Below, piece by piece: positions 20,342 to 28,369 of a DNA stretch of 64,000 bases (the stretch's first letter is position 1; each line of letters starts with the position of its first letter). Made by a program: the position numbers and the translations under genes. The notes below the pieces were generated by a model, which saw only the letters and a program-made list of their open reading frames with translations, had not been told where the DNA came from and searched no databases. Source of the DNA: Lamellibrachia columna (taxonomy: Eukaryota; Annelida; Polychaeta; Sabellida; Siboglinidae); assembly GCA_963662155.1 (NCBI GenBank), contig OY759262.1, forward strand, positions 15,755,282 through 15,819,281, in the 5' to 3' direction.

Positions 20342-20540
20342 ATGAAACGTCATCTATGTCGTCACTGCGGACTGGCACTCGACACGTATGCAGAGCTAAC
20401 ACGCCACGTAGCGAGTCATTCGACACCGGCAGTGAACGAACACACGTATTCGGTGGTGCAACCAATAGTGGTGCCACCTAGCGACCAGGCAAAGCGAACG
20501 AAATATTCGTGTAAATGCGATGCAACGTTTGGGAGATGGA
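20342..20540 (+). pseudogene. POLB: POLB N-terminus (two zinc fingers), element F
   Basis: MKRHLCRHCGLALDTYAE start and the second finger CKCDATFGRWM, then an abrupt join to subterminal non-coding DNA. Only about 66 codons remain, with no polymerase domains. Confidence 0.85.
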
Positions 20541-21288
20541 TGTTTTTCATATATATTAAATTTTGCTTCACCTTATATTCCCGTCTTGTATTGCGTTCTT
20601 GTTCCAACTGCGTGTGTACATATTATACACATATTCAATTTTCACCCTGCTACAATGTTTTTACTGCACGGTTCGATTTCCATAATACAACGGATATATT
20701 GTTGCCATGCATGCCGGTTAAATATTACATATAACATAATAACATTATATTTAACAGTTTTCATTTTATTATGTCTTATGTCCACTACATATATACTGGC
20801 TATAACATGCCTCCGTACCACTTCAATAGTGTACTTTGCAACATTGTTGCCGTTTTTTACACTGATTAGCTCGGTTCCATTGCTACATTGTTCAGATTGG
20901 TATCCTTTGATCTCGCACTATGGCTCACAGCTGGATAAACGCTTCGGCTTACAGTTAACTCCAGTCCTTAGGGTGTCCACTTAGTATTACCTCGCCACTC
21001 GGACTGGTCACTCCGTCAAGGTCCGGGTCAGGTGTTGTGGTGGGGTGGTGGGGTGGGGTGGGGTGGTCCATGTATTATTATTAACGTGTATATTCTTTGT
21101 TCCTATGTCCACTATCGATGGCTACTGGTTATCTTTCGGTACTCCTACAGTCGCTAGGGGGCGCTGCGTACGGTTTGTGGTGTTCCTACAACCATTAGGG
21201 GGCGCTCTGGTTGGCTGCGCGCGCAACCGGAAGTCGTTCAGACACATGGCGCCCGGATTTGCTTCTTCAGAAACTTCCACTAACTACT
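20541..21288 (-). repeat. Inverted left-end region and terminus of element F
   Basis: Reverse-complement homologue of B 22363-23160. It includes the CACTCGGACTGGTCACTCCG block, a GGGGT-rich tract (21038-21064), CGCTAGGGGGCGCTGCG (21152-21168), a second AGGGGGCGCTCTGGTTGGCTG (in parts) and the terminal CTAACTACT. No gene. Confidence 0.8.
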
Positions 21289-22356
21289 CCTGTCCCAGCT
21301 GAAAAAGCTAGACTGCCGAACGAGCAGCAGCAACCTGTTGATGGAATGTCAGCTGAGTTGGCCCATCCAGTCCCCCGACATCAAAAGCGAAAGGGGACAC
21401 CATCGACCGAGCCCATACATTCTTCAGATTCCGACTCAGACATCACCGACAATGACTCCCCCAACACATACAGACACATAGGAGACTCAATGACTTGCAG
21501 GAACTACTTCGCCTTGAAGAGCGTGCTGGCAGACCGTTGCAGCCAGTGGCAACATTACAACTGATCTCGCTAGCAAGTGTATGCGATGGAGCAAGATCAT
21601 TGGGATTGACTGAAATGACTTTCTTTCTGGGACAATTAAAGAATTGCAGCCAGTCCCGGTATTTTCTGCATAACTGTCTACAATTGAATTATATAGATTC
21701 CCACAATTAATGTGTCCATAAATATTGACCTAATGCAAAATTAACTTCAAAATGGTCCAAATGGTCCAATAGTGTAGGGCATTGACGGACTAATTGTTCC
21801 TGTTTGACCCTGCCAACGTATTTCTGCATCACCATGGCATGTCCCTGGGTAATCAAGCAGTAATGGATACCCATTTCATTAGAAAGTGATTTCAATAGTT
21901 GAGCTGACACCTGCTTTGAGGATGAGCCACTCTAAGAAGGGCTCAATGTTCTACAGTACGAGTGGAAAACAATTTCTATGACTGTATATTATAACTATTA
22001 CGAAACCTGGAAGCGTATTAAAATCTTATTATTTTTGAAGTTGCACAATATAAAGAAGACAACAACACATTTGCCAAAGAAGTTACATTTGAAGGTCTGA
22101 TTAAAAAATGGAACATCATTTTATATAGTTGACGACAATAAGGGACCCATCAGGCCTTTGCTTCGTTTGTCCAATACTTATAATTAATGTTATGACAGGC
22201 AAGGCACAAGAAATCAAGAATACGCAGATTTTTGGGCAACATGTCCAAGGGCAAGGCATGAAATCAGTGTCCATGAAGTGTTCAAAATAGAAAAAAAAAT
22301 TAGTCAAGATAGGTGAACAAAGAAACGGTCTCGTTAGAAATTTCTATCAATGAGAT
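21289..22356. other. Host interval between F and B
   Basis: Short open frame at 21301-21564, Ser/Asp-rich and unrecognised. The remainder is AT-rich without genes. Ends at the GACATC target site of B. Confidence 0.4.
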
Positions 22357-22362
22357 GACATC
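22357..22362 (+). repeat. Target-site duplication GACATC, left of B
   Basis: Identical to 40252-40257; a 6-bp duplication is the Polinton hallmark. Confidence 0.95.
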
Positions 22363-22577
22363 AGTAGTTATCAGAGGTTTTTGGGACCCCTTATCAAGAG
22401 CATCAAAAGATCAAAGGAAAACGACCCTAATATCGCCCACCGCTAATGAGTGCGCGCAGCCAATCAGAAAGCAGCACTAGACCTTGGAGCGCCCCCTGGC
22501 GGCGGCGGCGGCGGCGCAGCGTCGCGCGCATGCGCGTGCCGCGCCCCTAGCGACCGGAGGAGGAACGAACAGTGACC
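22363..22577 (+). repeat. Left TIR of element B
   Basis: 215 bp, inverted match to 40040-40251. It contains, read on the minus strand, an inverted CCAAT (TCTGATTGGCTGCGC), CGCCAGGGGGCGCTCC (CTCF-like) and GCGCATGCGC (NRF1-like), plus a GGC microsatellite at 22498-22515. Confidence 0.95.
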
Positions 22578-23172
22578 GGTGGTCATCTATGATGGACATA
22601 GGAACAAAGAAAATACACGTAATAACACCCACCCACCACCACCCACCCACCCACGACAACACGTGACCTCGACGGAGTGACCAGTCCGAGTGGTTAGCTA
22701 ATGACAACTGGACGTCCGAACGACTGGAGTTAACTGTAAGCCGAAGCGTTTATCCAGCTGTGAGCCATAGCGCGAGATCAAAGGACGCTAATCTGTACAA
22801 TGTAGCAAGTTAGCTGAGCTAATAAGTGATAAACAGCAACTAAGTTGCAGTGACGACATTGATGTGGGACCGCGGCATGTTATAGCCTGTTATATGTAGT
22901 GGACATAATACGTGATAAAATTAAAACCGATAAAGATAAGACGAATGTGTAAAAGTGAATAATTAGTCGACATGCATGGCTACAATATAACCGCTGGACG
23001 AGGGAAATCGGACCGTTCGTTAAATAAAATGTAGCAGGACGAAAATGGACATAAAATATAATATAATATAATGTGCCAACACGCAGTTGGAGCAAGAACG
23101 CAATAAAAGACGGGAATATAAGGTGATGCAAATTTAATAAAACGAAAAAAGAACAAGTACAAATATAAAAGC

Positions 23173-23212
<40 letters not shown>

Positions 23213-23278
23213 TATAATAAAGTCAAGTTCATGTTGGAACGGTGTTTAATACCGCCAACAACGGTAGTTATAATAAAG
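22578..23278. other. Left subterminal non-coding region of B
   Basis: Homologous (inverted) to E1 12300-13080, E2 and F. Contains a CCCA microsatellite (22627-22654) and (TAG)n at 23174-23211. No gene seen; the left-end gene ends at its right border. Confidence 0.6.
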
Positions 23279-24100
23279 TCAAGGGCATGTTGGAACGGTG
23301 TTGAATGCCGTCAGCAACGACCTCCGGATGGCGCGAGTGGTCAACTTGCGCGCCAACGCAATGCGTAACGATACAGATCGACGACGCCGGAAGAGTGATG
23401 GGAGATGGACGGGACCGAGGTGAATGCGACGGAAAACGGTTGCGGGCGATGGGGCGTGGATGAGGACCAACTCATGCATCACCCGCTCCCATTTGGACAT
23501 ATGGGCCCGGAAGGCCATCACCTCGACCTCGTGGGCGTCGGTGGCGGTGTCTATGGCGGCTATGTCGTCGTCCCACTCTCCGGCGTCGTCGAAGTCCTCG
23601 TCGGCGGCGTGAGCGTCGGTGACGGCGGCGTCGATGGCGGCCAAGTCGTCATCCCACGACTCTGTGGAGGCGGTCGAGGTATTGCGAAATCCATCGCCGT
23701 AATGAAACTCAATGGCAGTCATGACGTGGCGCCAACGGCTGGCATGTACACCGAAGGCCGACAGGAGACCGGCGTCGTAGAGCGCCTCCCGAAACAGGAC
23801 GGTCGCCTGGCAGCTCCGGCGTAGGGGGGCGTCCTCCATCAACTCTATGAGCACGCACGCCCAGTTGAAACATGGAATGCTGTAATAAGTAAAGGACACT
23901 ATCAGAGTCACAATATGCAAAGGCATAAGTTAAAACAGGTATGAGCTATGGAGAGCTATGAAAGTAACAAAATAGAAATAAATAAATAAATAAATAAATA
24001 AAAGAAATACTCACACAATACCCTGCAATAGAGGTATCGACTGCAGGAGTTCCGCGACGACGACGAACTCCATGCAATCGTGCAAGGCGAATACAGACAT
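23279..24100 (-). CDS. Left-end spliced gene, element B (two exons, 228 aa)
   Basis: Minus strand. Exon 1 is 24100-24015 (28 codons plus two bases), with donor GT|GTGAGT. Exon 2 is 23879-23279, with acceptor TTACTTATTACAG. The phase-2 join keeps one frame. A TATATAAG box lies at 24186-24193. The protein has a helical block (CQATVLFREALYDAGLLSAF), two Asp/Glu/Ala-rich repeats and an Arg-rich C-terminus (FRRRRSVSLRIALARKL). C and D carry a gene in the same place with the same phase-2 intron and a similar plan (helical, acidic, Arg-rich), though sequence similarity is weak. E1 and E2 carry relics. It is transcribed divergently from NADAR. Function unknown. Confidence 0.65.
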
Positions 24101-24185
24101 TGTGCGTGTGTGTGTGGAATCGAAGAACCACTAACGGTGTCGACGGCAATGGCGGTTGTTATGACGACACGACGAACCCAGACGT

Positions 24186-24193
24186 CTTATATA
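24186..24193 (-). promoter_or_regulatory. TATA box of the left-end gene (B)
   Basis: TATATAAG on the minus strand, about 90 bp upstream of the AUG at 24100. The corresponding TATATATA lies near 45585 in C. Confidence 0.6.
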
Positions 24194-24389
24194 GAGCATG
24201 CTAGAACTTACGTCAGCCTCGGAACAATACCACACTAATCAGAAAACAGATAAGCGGCCGGCAACTGTCAGCTTACCGACACCGGGCATCCATCACGCAA
24301 GGAAAAAAGCGGGGGGTTACGTACTCTACAGTGCTAGAACGACGCGTAGTTAAGACAGTAACTGTACATGTTAACGTCATAAAGTCACC

Positions 24390-25000
24390 ATGAACCAACC
24401 TATACGGTTTAAAGGTGGTAAACAGTTCCTGTCCAATTTCTACGCCTGCAGGATACACGCCTGTAATAGAGAATTCACCAGTGTCGAAAGCGCGTATCAA
24501 TGGCAGAAGTGCATGCATCATGACGACATGCAGACGGCGCAAAGGATGCTGGCCACGCGCACGGGTCTACAGGCGAAACAGCTCAGCAAGTGCATACGAG
24601 AAAAGGAAATGTTACGCGCAGAATGGATGAGACAACGATATGCAATAATGTATGGGTTAGTGACCGTTAAATATCGCGATCCAACCCTACGTAAACGACT
24701 GTTGGACACTGGGCATTCCCAGTTGCAGGAATGGGTCAAGAGTCGGGAAGGATACTGGGGTGCACTGACATACAGTGGTCAAGCCGGTCAGAACATGCTA
24801 GGTCATATAACCATGCTAGTACGCGAGGCCATACGATTACATCAGACTCCAGAGTACAGCCAGATTGCAGACATCCAGCGGCCGCATCACGCGATCGACC
24901 AAGGGTCGGACGCAGATACCAGACATGCAGCATCAGCATCGGCGTCACGCGCTCGACCAAGGGGCGACGATAAGAAAGCGCGCCACAGTCGGGGAGAGGG
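24390..25000 (+). CDS. NADAR-domain (YbiA-like) protein, element B
   Basis: AUG 24390. The first 150 residues contain the NADAR hallmarks FKGGKQFLSNFYACRI, TSVESAYQWQKCM and, near the end, WGALTYSGQAGQNMLGHITMLVREAIR. Family members hydrolyse N-glycosidic bonds, and some remove ADP-ribose from nucleic acid. In this element it could counter host ADP-ribosylation defence, but that is inference. The open frame has no stop until 25331, running through the TATA box and start of the next gene. The domain itself ends near 24840, and the 3' limit given here is approximate. NADAR is truncated in C and D. Confidence 0.75.
24887..24951 (+). promoter_or_regulatory. ATCACGCG-type repeats upstream of the early promoter (B)
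   Basis: ATCACGCG at 24887-24894 and GTCACGCG at 24944-24951, both followed by -TCGACCAAGGG. Element C has three ATCACGCG copies (45919, 45947, 46015) in the same position. Probably binding sites controlling the early locus. Confidence 0.5.
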
Positions 25001-25001
25001 C

Positions 25002-25009
25002 TATATAAG
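25002..25009 (+). promoter_or_regulatory. TATA box of the early locus (B)
   Basis: TATATAAG about 92 bp upstream of the AUG at 25101; C has TATATAAA at 46061, 71 bp upstream of its AUG. Confidence 0.65.
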
Positions 25010-25100
25010 CCCGACTCGGAGTGATCGAGGCATACAACCGCTCTCCGCTTCACAGACGACTTCGAAACCCTTCACGAACAGCACCAGCAGAGACGTAGAA

Positions 25101-25181
25101 ATGGCCGCCACCGCCGTCACCAAGACAACCAGCGACCAGGACGCCGAGATGATGACCACTCTGAGCCAACTCGAGAAGCAG
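25101..25181 (+). CDS. Early locus exon 1 (shared N-terminus), element B
   Basis: 27 codons from AUG (MAATAVTKTTSDQDAEMM...) to a strong donor AAGCAG|GTAGGT at 25181/25182, phase 0. In C the same exon is 46132-46188 with donor TGCGAG|GTAAGC. If the donor is unused, translation continues into the RPA-like domain. If it is used, it joins exon 2 at 25615 without change of frame. Confidence 0.6.
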
Positions 25182-25598
25182 GTAGGTAACGGTACCTATA
25201 TAATAAGACGACCGTTAACCATAGTACAAATCGCCGTTCAAGAGAAATATATCGTTTATCCATCATGTCAGCAGTGCAACAAACGGGTCATTCCCGAAAA
25301 CAATGGCTATGTGTGTCCCATTCATCGATGACAGCGGGGTGTAGTGTATCGGTTCGCCATGCGTGTCCTCCTACAAGACGCCATCGGCAGCGAAGTGTGG
25401 GGAACCATATTTAATGACAAGGCTGTCCAGTTGCTAGGATACACGGGGAACGATTACATAAACATGACGTCAGATGCCGAGCGGTATGCAGCACTGGACA
25501 TGCTGCGGGGGGCCCGAGTCATGGTGACCATTCGTAAACGTATGGCAGGACCGTACGTAAATTACACGGTGGCCAACATGGAAGTAGTCACAGTGTGA
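25182..25598 (+). pseudogene. RPA70-C-like OB-fold/zinc-ribbon frame in the first early intron, element B (one stop)
   Basis: In frame with exon 1. It shows YPSCQQC...GYVCPIH, a C-x2-C-x12-C-x2-H zinc ribbon. Then comes an OB-fold like the replication factor A C-terminal domain: FAMRVLLQDAIGSEVW, FNDKAVQLLGYTG, MVTIRKRM, NYTVANMEVV. A TGA at 25329-25331 replaces the Trp codon present in F, so this copy is interrupted directly after the zinc ribbon. C has an intact version. In the family this fold binds single-stranded DNA; protein-primed replication needs such a protein, so an SSB role is a reasonable inference. Confidence 0.7.
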
Positions 25599-25614
25599 AC
25601 CATTCCGTTGACAG

Positions 25615-26175
25615 GCTGGCTCGATCGTCGCTGCGGCAGCCACGGCAGTGGCAACCGGAAGCGGCGATGACATCATCGACGGCGATGGACGCGCTAAGGT
25701 AATGCAATGGTTACAGGCTAACAGCGCGGAAATACTGTTCTCCTCCTCGGTGGACAGCGGTTCGCCGCCACCAATGATTGTAATATCAGATGACGACCAG
25801 GGGGAGAACAGTGCGTCGTCGGCGTCACATTATAGCATTAGCAGTAGCGCTGATATGGAGGCTACTGTTAGCGGTCTAGATAGGTTACGTGATAGATCCG
25901 AAGCCATGACCAATGAAAACATATTCTATAAGGCGCTAGAGGCCGCCAGTGTGCGATATGCCAGTGACGAGGTTGAACGCATAATGAATCTAAACGATGA
26001 TAAGGATCGTTACGTGCCATCGACCAGCATGGTCATGCACGTCTTGCGGTGGCTATCTATAGATGTCATCGCAACGTGCGGGACCATGAAATGGCGTAAC
26101 CGAGTGACCGAATTGGTTAGAAAGAGTATGTACGAAACATACGACAATAACGATATGCAGGGCGACGCGGAATAA
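25615..26175 (+). CDS. Early locus exon 2 (short 2a and long 2b forms), element B
   Basis: Acceptor ATTCCGTTGACAG precedes 25615. There is no AUG near the start, but the frame is phase 0 with exon 1. The short form ends at the donor GCTAAG|GTAATG (25698/25699). The long form continues to TAA at 26173-26175. The coding sequence across the donor is conserved in B, F and C (KVMQWL/KVMEWL/KVRKWL), so both uses may be real. Protein: Ala-rich start, acidic middle, and a helical C-terminal part (FYKALEAASVRYASDEVERIMN, MVMHVLRWLSIDVIATC). Function unknown. Confidence 0.55.
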   Translation, partial: AGSIVAAAATAVATGSGDDIIDGDGRAKVMQWLQANSAEILFSSSVDSGSPPPMIVISDDDQGENSASSASHYSISSSADMEATVSGLDRLRDRSEAMTNENIFYKALEAASVRYASDEVERIMNLNDDKDRYVPSTSMVMHVLRWLSIDVIATCGTMKWRNRVTELVRKSMYETYDNNDMQGDAE

Positions 26176-26215
26176 TATAACCCACGTAATGTAACCGATG
26201 CGTTCTGTTCAATAG

Positions 26216-27016
26216 ATGGGACTGGAGCAACTCCAGAACGCGTATAAACGCGACCTGGCGGCGCTGTACCACGACACCGAGGATAAGGTGACACAAGCGG
26301 CGAAGAGACTGAAGACATCCTCGATGACAACCTCGTTCTACCCACCACCACCCCTGACCAATGCCGACTCGCCACCGGCAAACCAAGAGGAGTTGCTACC
26401 ACCGTGGACCATCGAATCGGAGTCTGAGTCCGTGGAAGACGCGTTCATTATAAACACCCCTCCCCATTACTACAGTGAGGATGAGGATGCGATTGCCTCA
26501 TCCCCCGAGCCTGCGAAAGCCGACGATGCGGACTTCGAATTTAGTCCCGCGTCGCCACCACTCGTCCAGCGCAAGCAGGACGACGACGACGACGACGACG
26601 ACGCATCCCTGACGACCCTCTATGTATTCCCTGATAAAACCGTCGTATTGACCCGCGACGGCGAACAGGTGGACCTCCCCGATCAACGTACGATCACACA
26701 CGCAAAGCCGGAGCCGGAGCCGTCGACGTCGACGGCGCATGCCCACGAAGAGGACGACGACGACGCCGACGACGAAGAAGAAGAAGACGCGGACAAGACG
26801 GGCAAGGTGTGTTTCCACAAAATGCAACTGCACCTCGCACGTATGATTACTAAACTGTGGCGGACAACCGCCCCTGCCACGGTGGAAGAGGTGACGGTCG
26901 ACGTGTGTCGGGCACTGGCCGGCACGGTACTCTCCTCCGAGTATCAAGAACACATAATGCGATACGTGCGATGTGCCATCCGTCAACCGCGGGCAATAAC
27001 GCGACCGCTTAGGTAG
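26216..27016 (+). CDS. Early locus exon 3, acidic protein segment, element B
   Basis: Acceptor CGTTCTGTTCAATAG ends at 26215; phase 0. The segment has a helical start (LEQLQNAYKRDLAALYH), Pro/Ser/acidic stretches, a Asp run (DDDDDDDDA), the conserved TLYVFPDKTVVL block, a second Asp/Glu run and a C-terminal helix (EEVTVDVCRALAGTVLSSEYQE) before TAG. A donor-like GGCAAG|GTGTGT at 26806/26807 is phase 0 and would define exon 3a. F has the same site; C has GAG|GTCTGC there. It looks like a transactivator or scaffold-type acidic protein, but there is no recognised domain. Confidence 0.6.
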   Translation: MGLEQLQNAYKRDLAALYHDTEDKVTQAAKRLKTSSMTTSFYPPPPLTNADSPPANQEELLPPWTIESESESVEDAFIINTPPHYYSEDEDAIASSPEPAKADDADFEFSPASPPLVQRKQDDDDDDDDASLTTLYVFPDKTVVLTRDGEQVDLPDQRTITHAKPEPEPSTSTAHAHEEDDDDADDEEEEDADKTGKVCFHKMQLHLARMITKLWRTTAPATVEEVTVDVCRALAGTVLSSEYQEHIMRYVRCAIRQPRAITRPLR

Positions 27017-27118
27017 TATGCATAGTAGTAGATGTTGTTGTTGGTGTTTAAATAGGTGGTAATTGGTAGTAAACGTAATAATTGTATTATTAGTAATATT
27101 AACATTGGTGTTATGTAG

Positions 27119-27226
27119 AGTGAAGAGTATGACGACGAGGCACCCGTCCTCCCAGCCAGCATTCGGGAGCTATCTGGAGTATTGTTCTCCGCGTATATGA
27201 CGTCGTCAACAGAGTATTATTATTAG
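27119..27226 (+). CDS. Small terminal exon 4, element B
   Basis: Acceptor TTGGTGTTATGTAG, then 35 phase-0 codons (SEEYDDEAPVLPASIREL...) and TAG. Lacks an AUG start; homologous to F 19305-19400. Confidence 0.5.
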   Translation, partial: SEEYDDEAPVLPASIRELSGVLFSAYMTSSTEYYY

Positions 27227-27318
27227 TAGTAGCAGTAGTAAACATAACCTAGTTAGAAGTAGTTGGTGTATGACGTAATATGGAGTGATATATTGGTATC
27301 CTTTAATTTGTTCTGTAG

Positions 27319-27420
27319 GATGACGTACCTGTGTCACCGACTGAACTGCGTAGACGGGCATGCCGACAATTAGTGGTGATGATACTTGAATACATTATAT
27401 CAACATATGATGAACAGTAG
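27319..27420 (+). CDS. Small terminal exon 5, element B
   Basis: Acceptor TTTAATTTGTTCTGTAG, 33 codons (DDVPVSPTELRRRACRQL..., ILEYIIS) and TAG. Homologous to F 19497-19598 with conserved length, phase and stop. Confidence 0.55.
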   Translation, partial: DDVPVSPTELRRRACRQLVVMILEYIISTYDEQ

Positions 27421-27440
27421 ATCTATTGTGTTTTATGTAG

Positions 27441-27581
27441 GAGCAGGAGAGGGAGGACGAGGTGCCAGCAAGGGACGAGATGAGACGTCCATTACATGAA
27501 TTAATGAACGATATTGCTGACCACATTATTGAAATTAGTAAAGATAATAGAAAACATTATATCAGTATACGAATACAGTAG
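27441..27581 (+). CDS. Small terminal exon 6, element B
   Basis: Acceptor TTGTGTTTTATGTAG, 46 codons (EQEREDEVPARDEMRRPLHE...) and TAG. Same plan as its neighbours: acidic start, Val/Pro, a basic triplet, then an amphipathic helix (LMNDIADHIIEI). No F counterpart. Confidence 0.5.
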   Translation, partial: EQEREDEVPARDEMRRPLHELMNDIADHIIEISKDNRKHYISIRIQ

Positions 27582-27601
27582 ACGCATTTCTTGTTATGTA
27601 G

Positions 27602-27724
27602 GAGGAGAGGGAGGAAGAGGTGGAGGAAGCACCCGTGCTAGCAAGGGACGAGAGAAGACGCACAATACATAATTTAATACAGATAATTGTTGATTTCATG
27701 ATTGAAACCCCCGCATTTCAATAA
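27602..27724 (+). CDS. Small terminal exon 7, element B
   Basis: Acceptor CATTTCTTGTTATGTAG, 40 codons (EEREEEVEEAPVLARDERRR..., IQIIVDFMIET) and TAA. Homologous to F 19618-19713. Confidence 0.5.
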   Translation, partial: EEREEEVEEAPVLARDERRRTIHNLIQIIVDFMIETPAFQ

Positions 27725-27895
27725 GCACCGTTTGCAACGAAATAATAGTAGGTAGTGTCTCTCTCTCTCGCTCTCTCTCTCTCTCGCCTGTATTGTATGT
27801 ATGTATTCGCGCACATATTGTATTTGCAAGACATATAGTAATACATATATATATAAATATACATACCAACCTATATATTACATCATTGTACGGAA

Positions 27896-28010
27896 CCTCT
27901 GTCGCGGTGTAAAAACCCACAAGTTAATAATCATTGTACTAGCCACTGGCGTGTCGATAACCGACCGTAAGCTAGGGGTCACTGGCGAGGATGTAACATT
28001 CCCACAAACC
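27896..28010 (+). ncRNA. Triple hairpin-unit element at the early 3' end, element B
   Basis: Three units: CCTCTGTCG..., CCACTGGCG... and TCACTGGCG.... Unit 2 forms GTCG-ATAAC-CGAC; the C copy has ATC/GAT at the same positions, an A-T to G-C exchange that keeps pairing. The sequence is more conserved between subfamilies than the surrounding non-coding DNA. Position just before AATAAA suggests a 3' end or RNA-stability role. Confidence 0.5.
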
Positions 28011-28101
28011 CACAAGTAATCAACATCATCATCATAGTAATTATATAGGTCTAACCGTGTATATGTATATATTATGTATATCGCTATGTCTTTATATACG
28101 C

Positions 28102-28107
28102 AATAAA
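28102..28107 (+). terminator. Polyadenylation signal, early unit of B
   Basis: AATAAA followed by a GT-rich stretch (CGTGTTGTGAGTGGTGTTGT). Confidence 0.6.
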
Positions 28108-28306
28108 ACGTCGTACAATGAACGAAACGTGTTGTGAGTGGTGTTGTCATGAGTTGAAATATAACCCGTAGCCATGGATAGCGGGACACACAGTTGCCAA
28201 TACCACCATAGGTGATACACCCTTCACCAATAACCTCCACCATCACCACCACCACCACCACCACCACCACCATCACCACCACCACCACCACCACCACCAC
28301 ACGTAC

Positions 28307-28313
28307 TATATAG
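28307..28313 (+). promoter_or_regulatory. TATA box of POLB (B)
   Basis: TATATAG, 57 bp before the AUG at 28370; a matching box lies near 20291 in F. Confidence 0.6.
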
Positions 28314-28369
28314 CTGTACTAAGAACCGCACTCTCTCAGTTGTAGACACGTAGAGCAGAGCAGAGCAGC

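Larger units (their letters stand above)
17466..21288 (+). mobile_element. Element F: deleted, rearranged B-type Polinton
   Basis: Left edge begins abruptly inside the RPA-like frame (TGTCAGCAGTGTAAC, matching B 25266). It keeps early exons and small terminal exons, the early 3' end, and POLB codons 1-66. It then joins directly at about 20540 to an inverted copy of the left-end subterminal region, ending in CTAACTACT at 21288. All other genes are missing. The next six bases are CCTGTC; no matching duplication was found at the left edge. Confidence 0.85.
27725..28369. other. Early 3' region and POLB promoter region, element B
   Basis: Non-coding. CT microsatellite (27760-27787), triple hairpin-unit element (27896-28010), AATAAA (28102-28107), CCA/CAC microsatellite (28222-28300) and the POLB TATA box TATATAG (28307-28313). 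Confidence 0.6.

Noticed and set aside
24390..25331. A single NADAR-RPA fusion protein in B
   Set aside because: The joint frame runs through the ATCACGCG repeats and TATA box. In C the NADAR remnant ends at its own stop, and exon 1 has its own start. Chance read-through is more likely.
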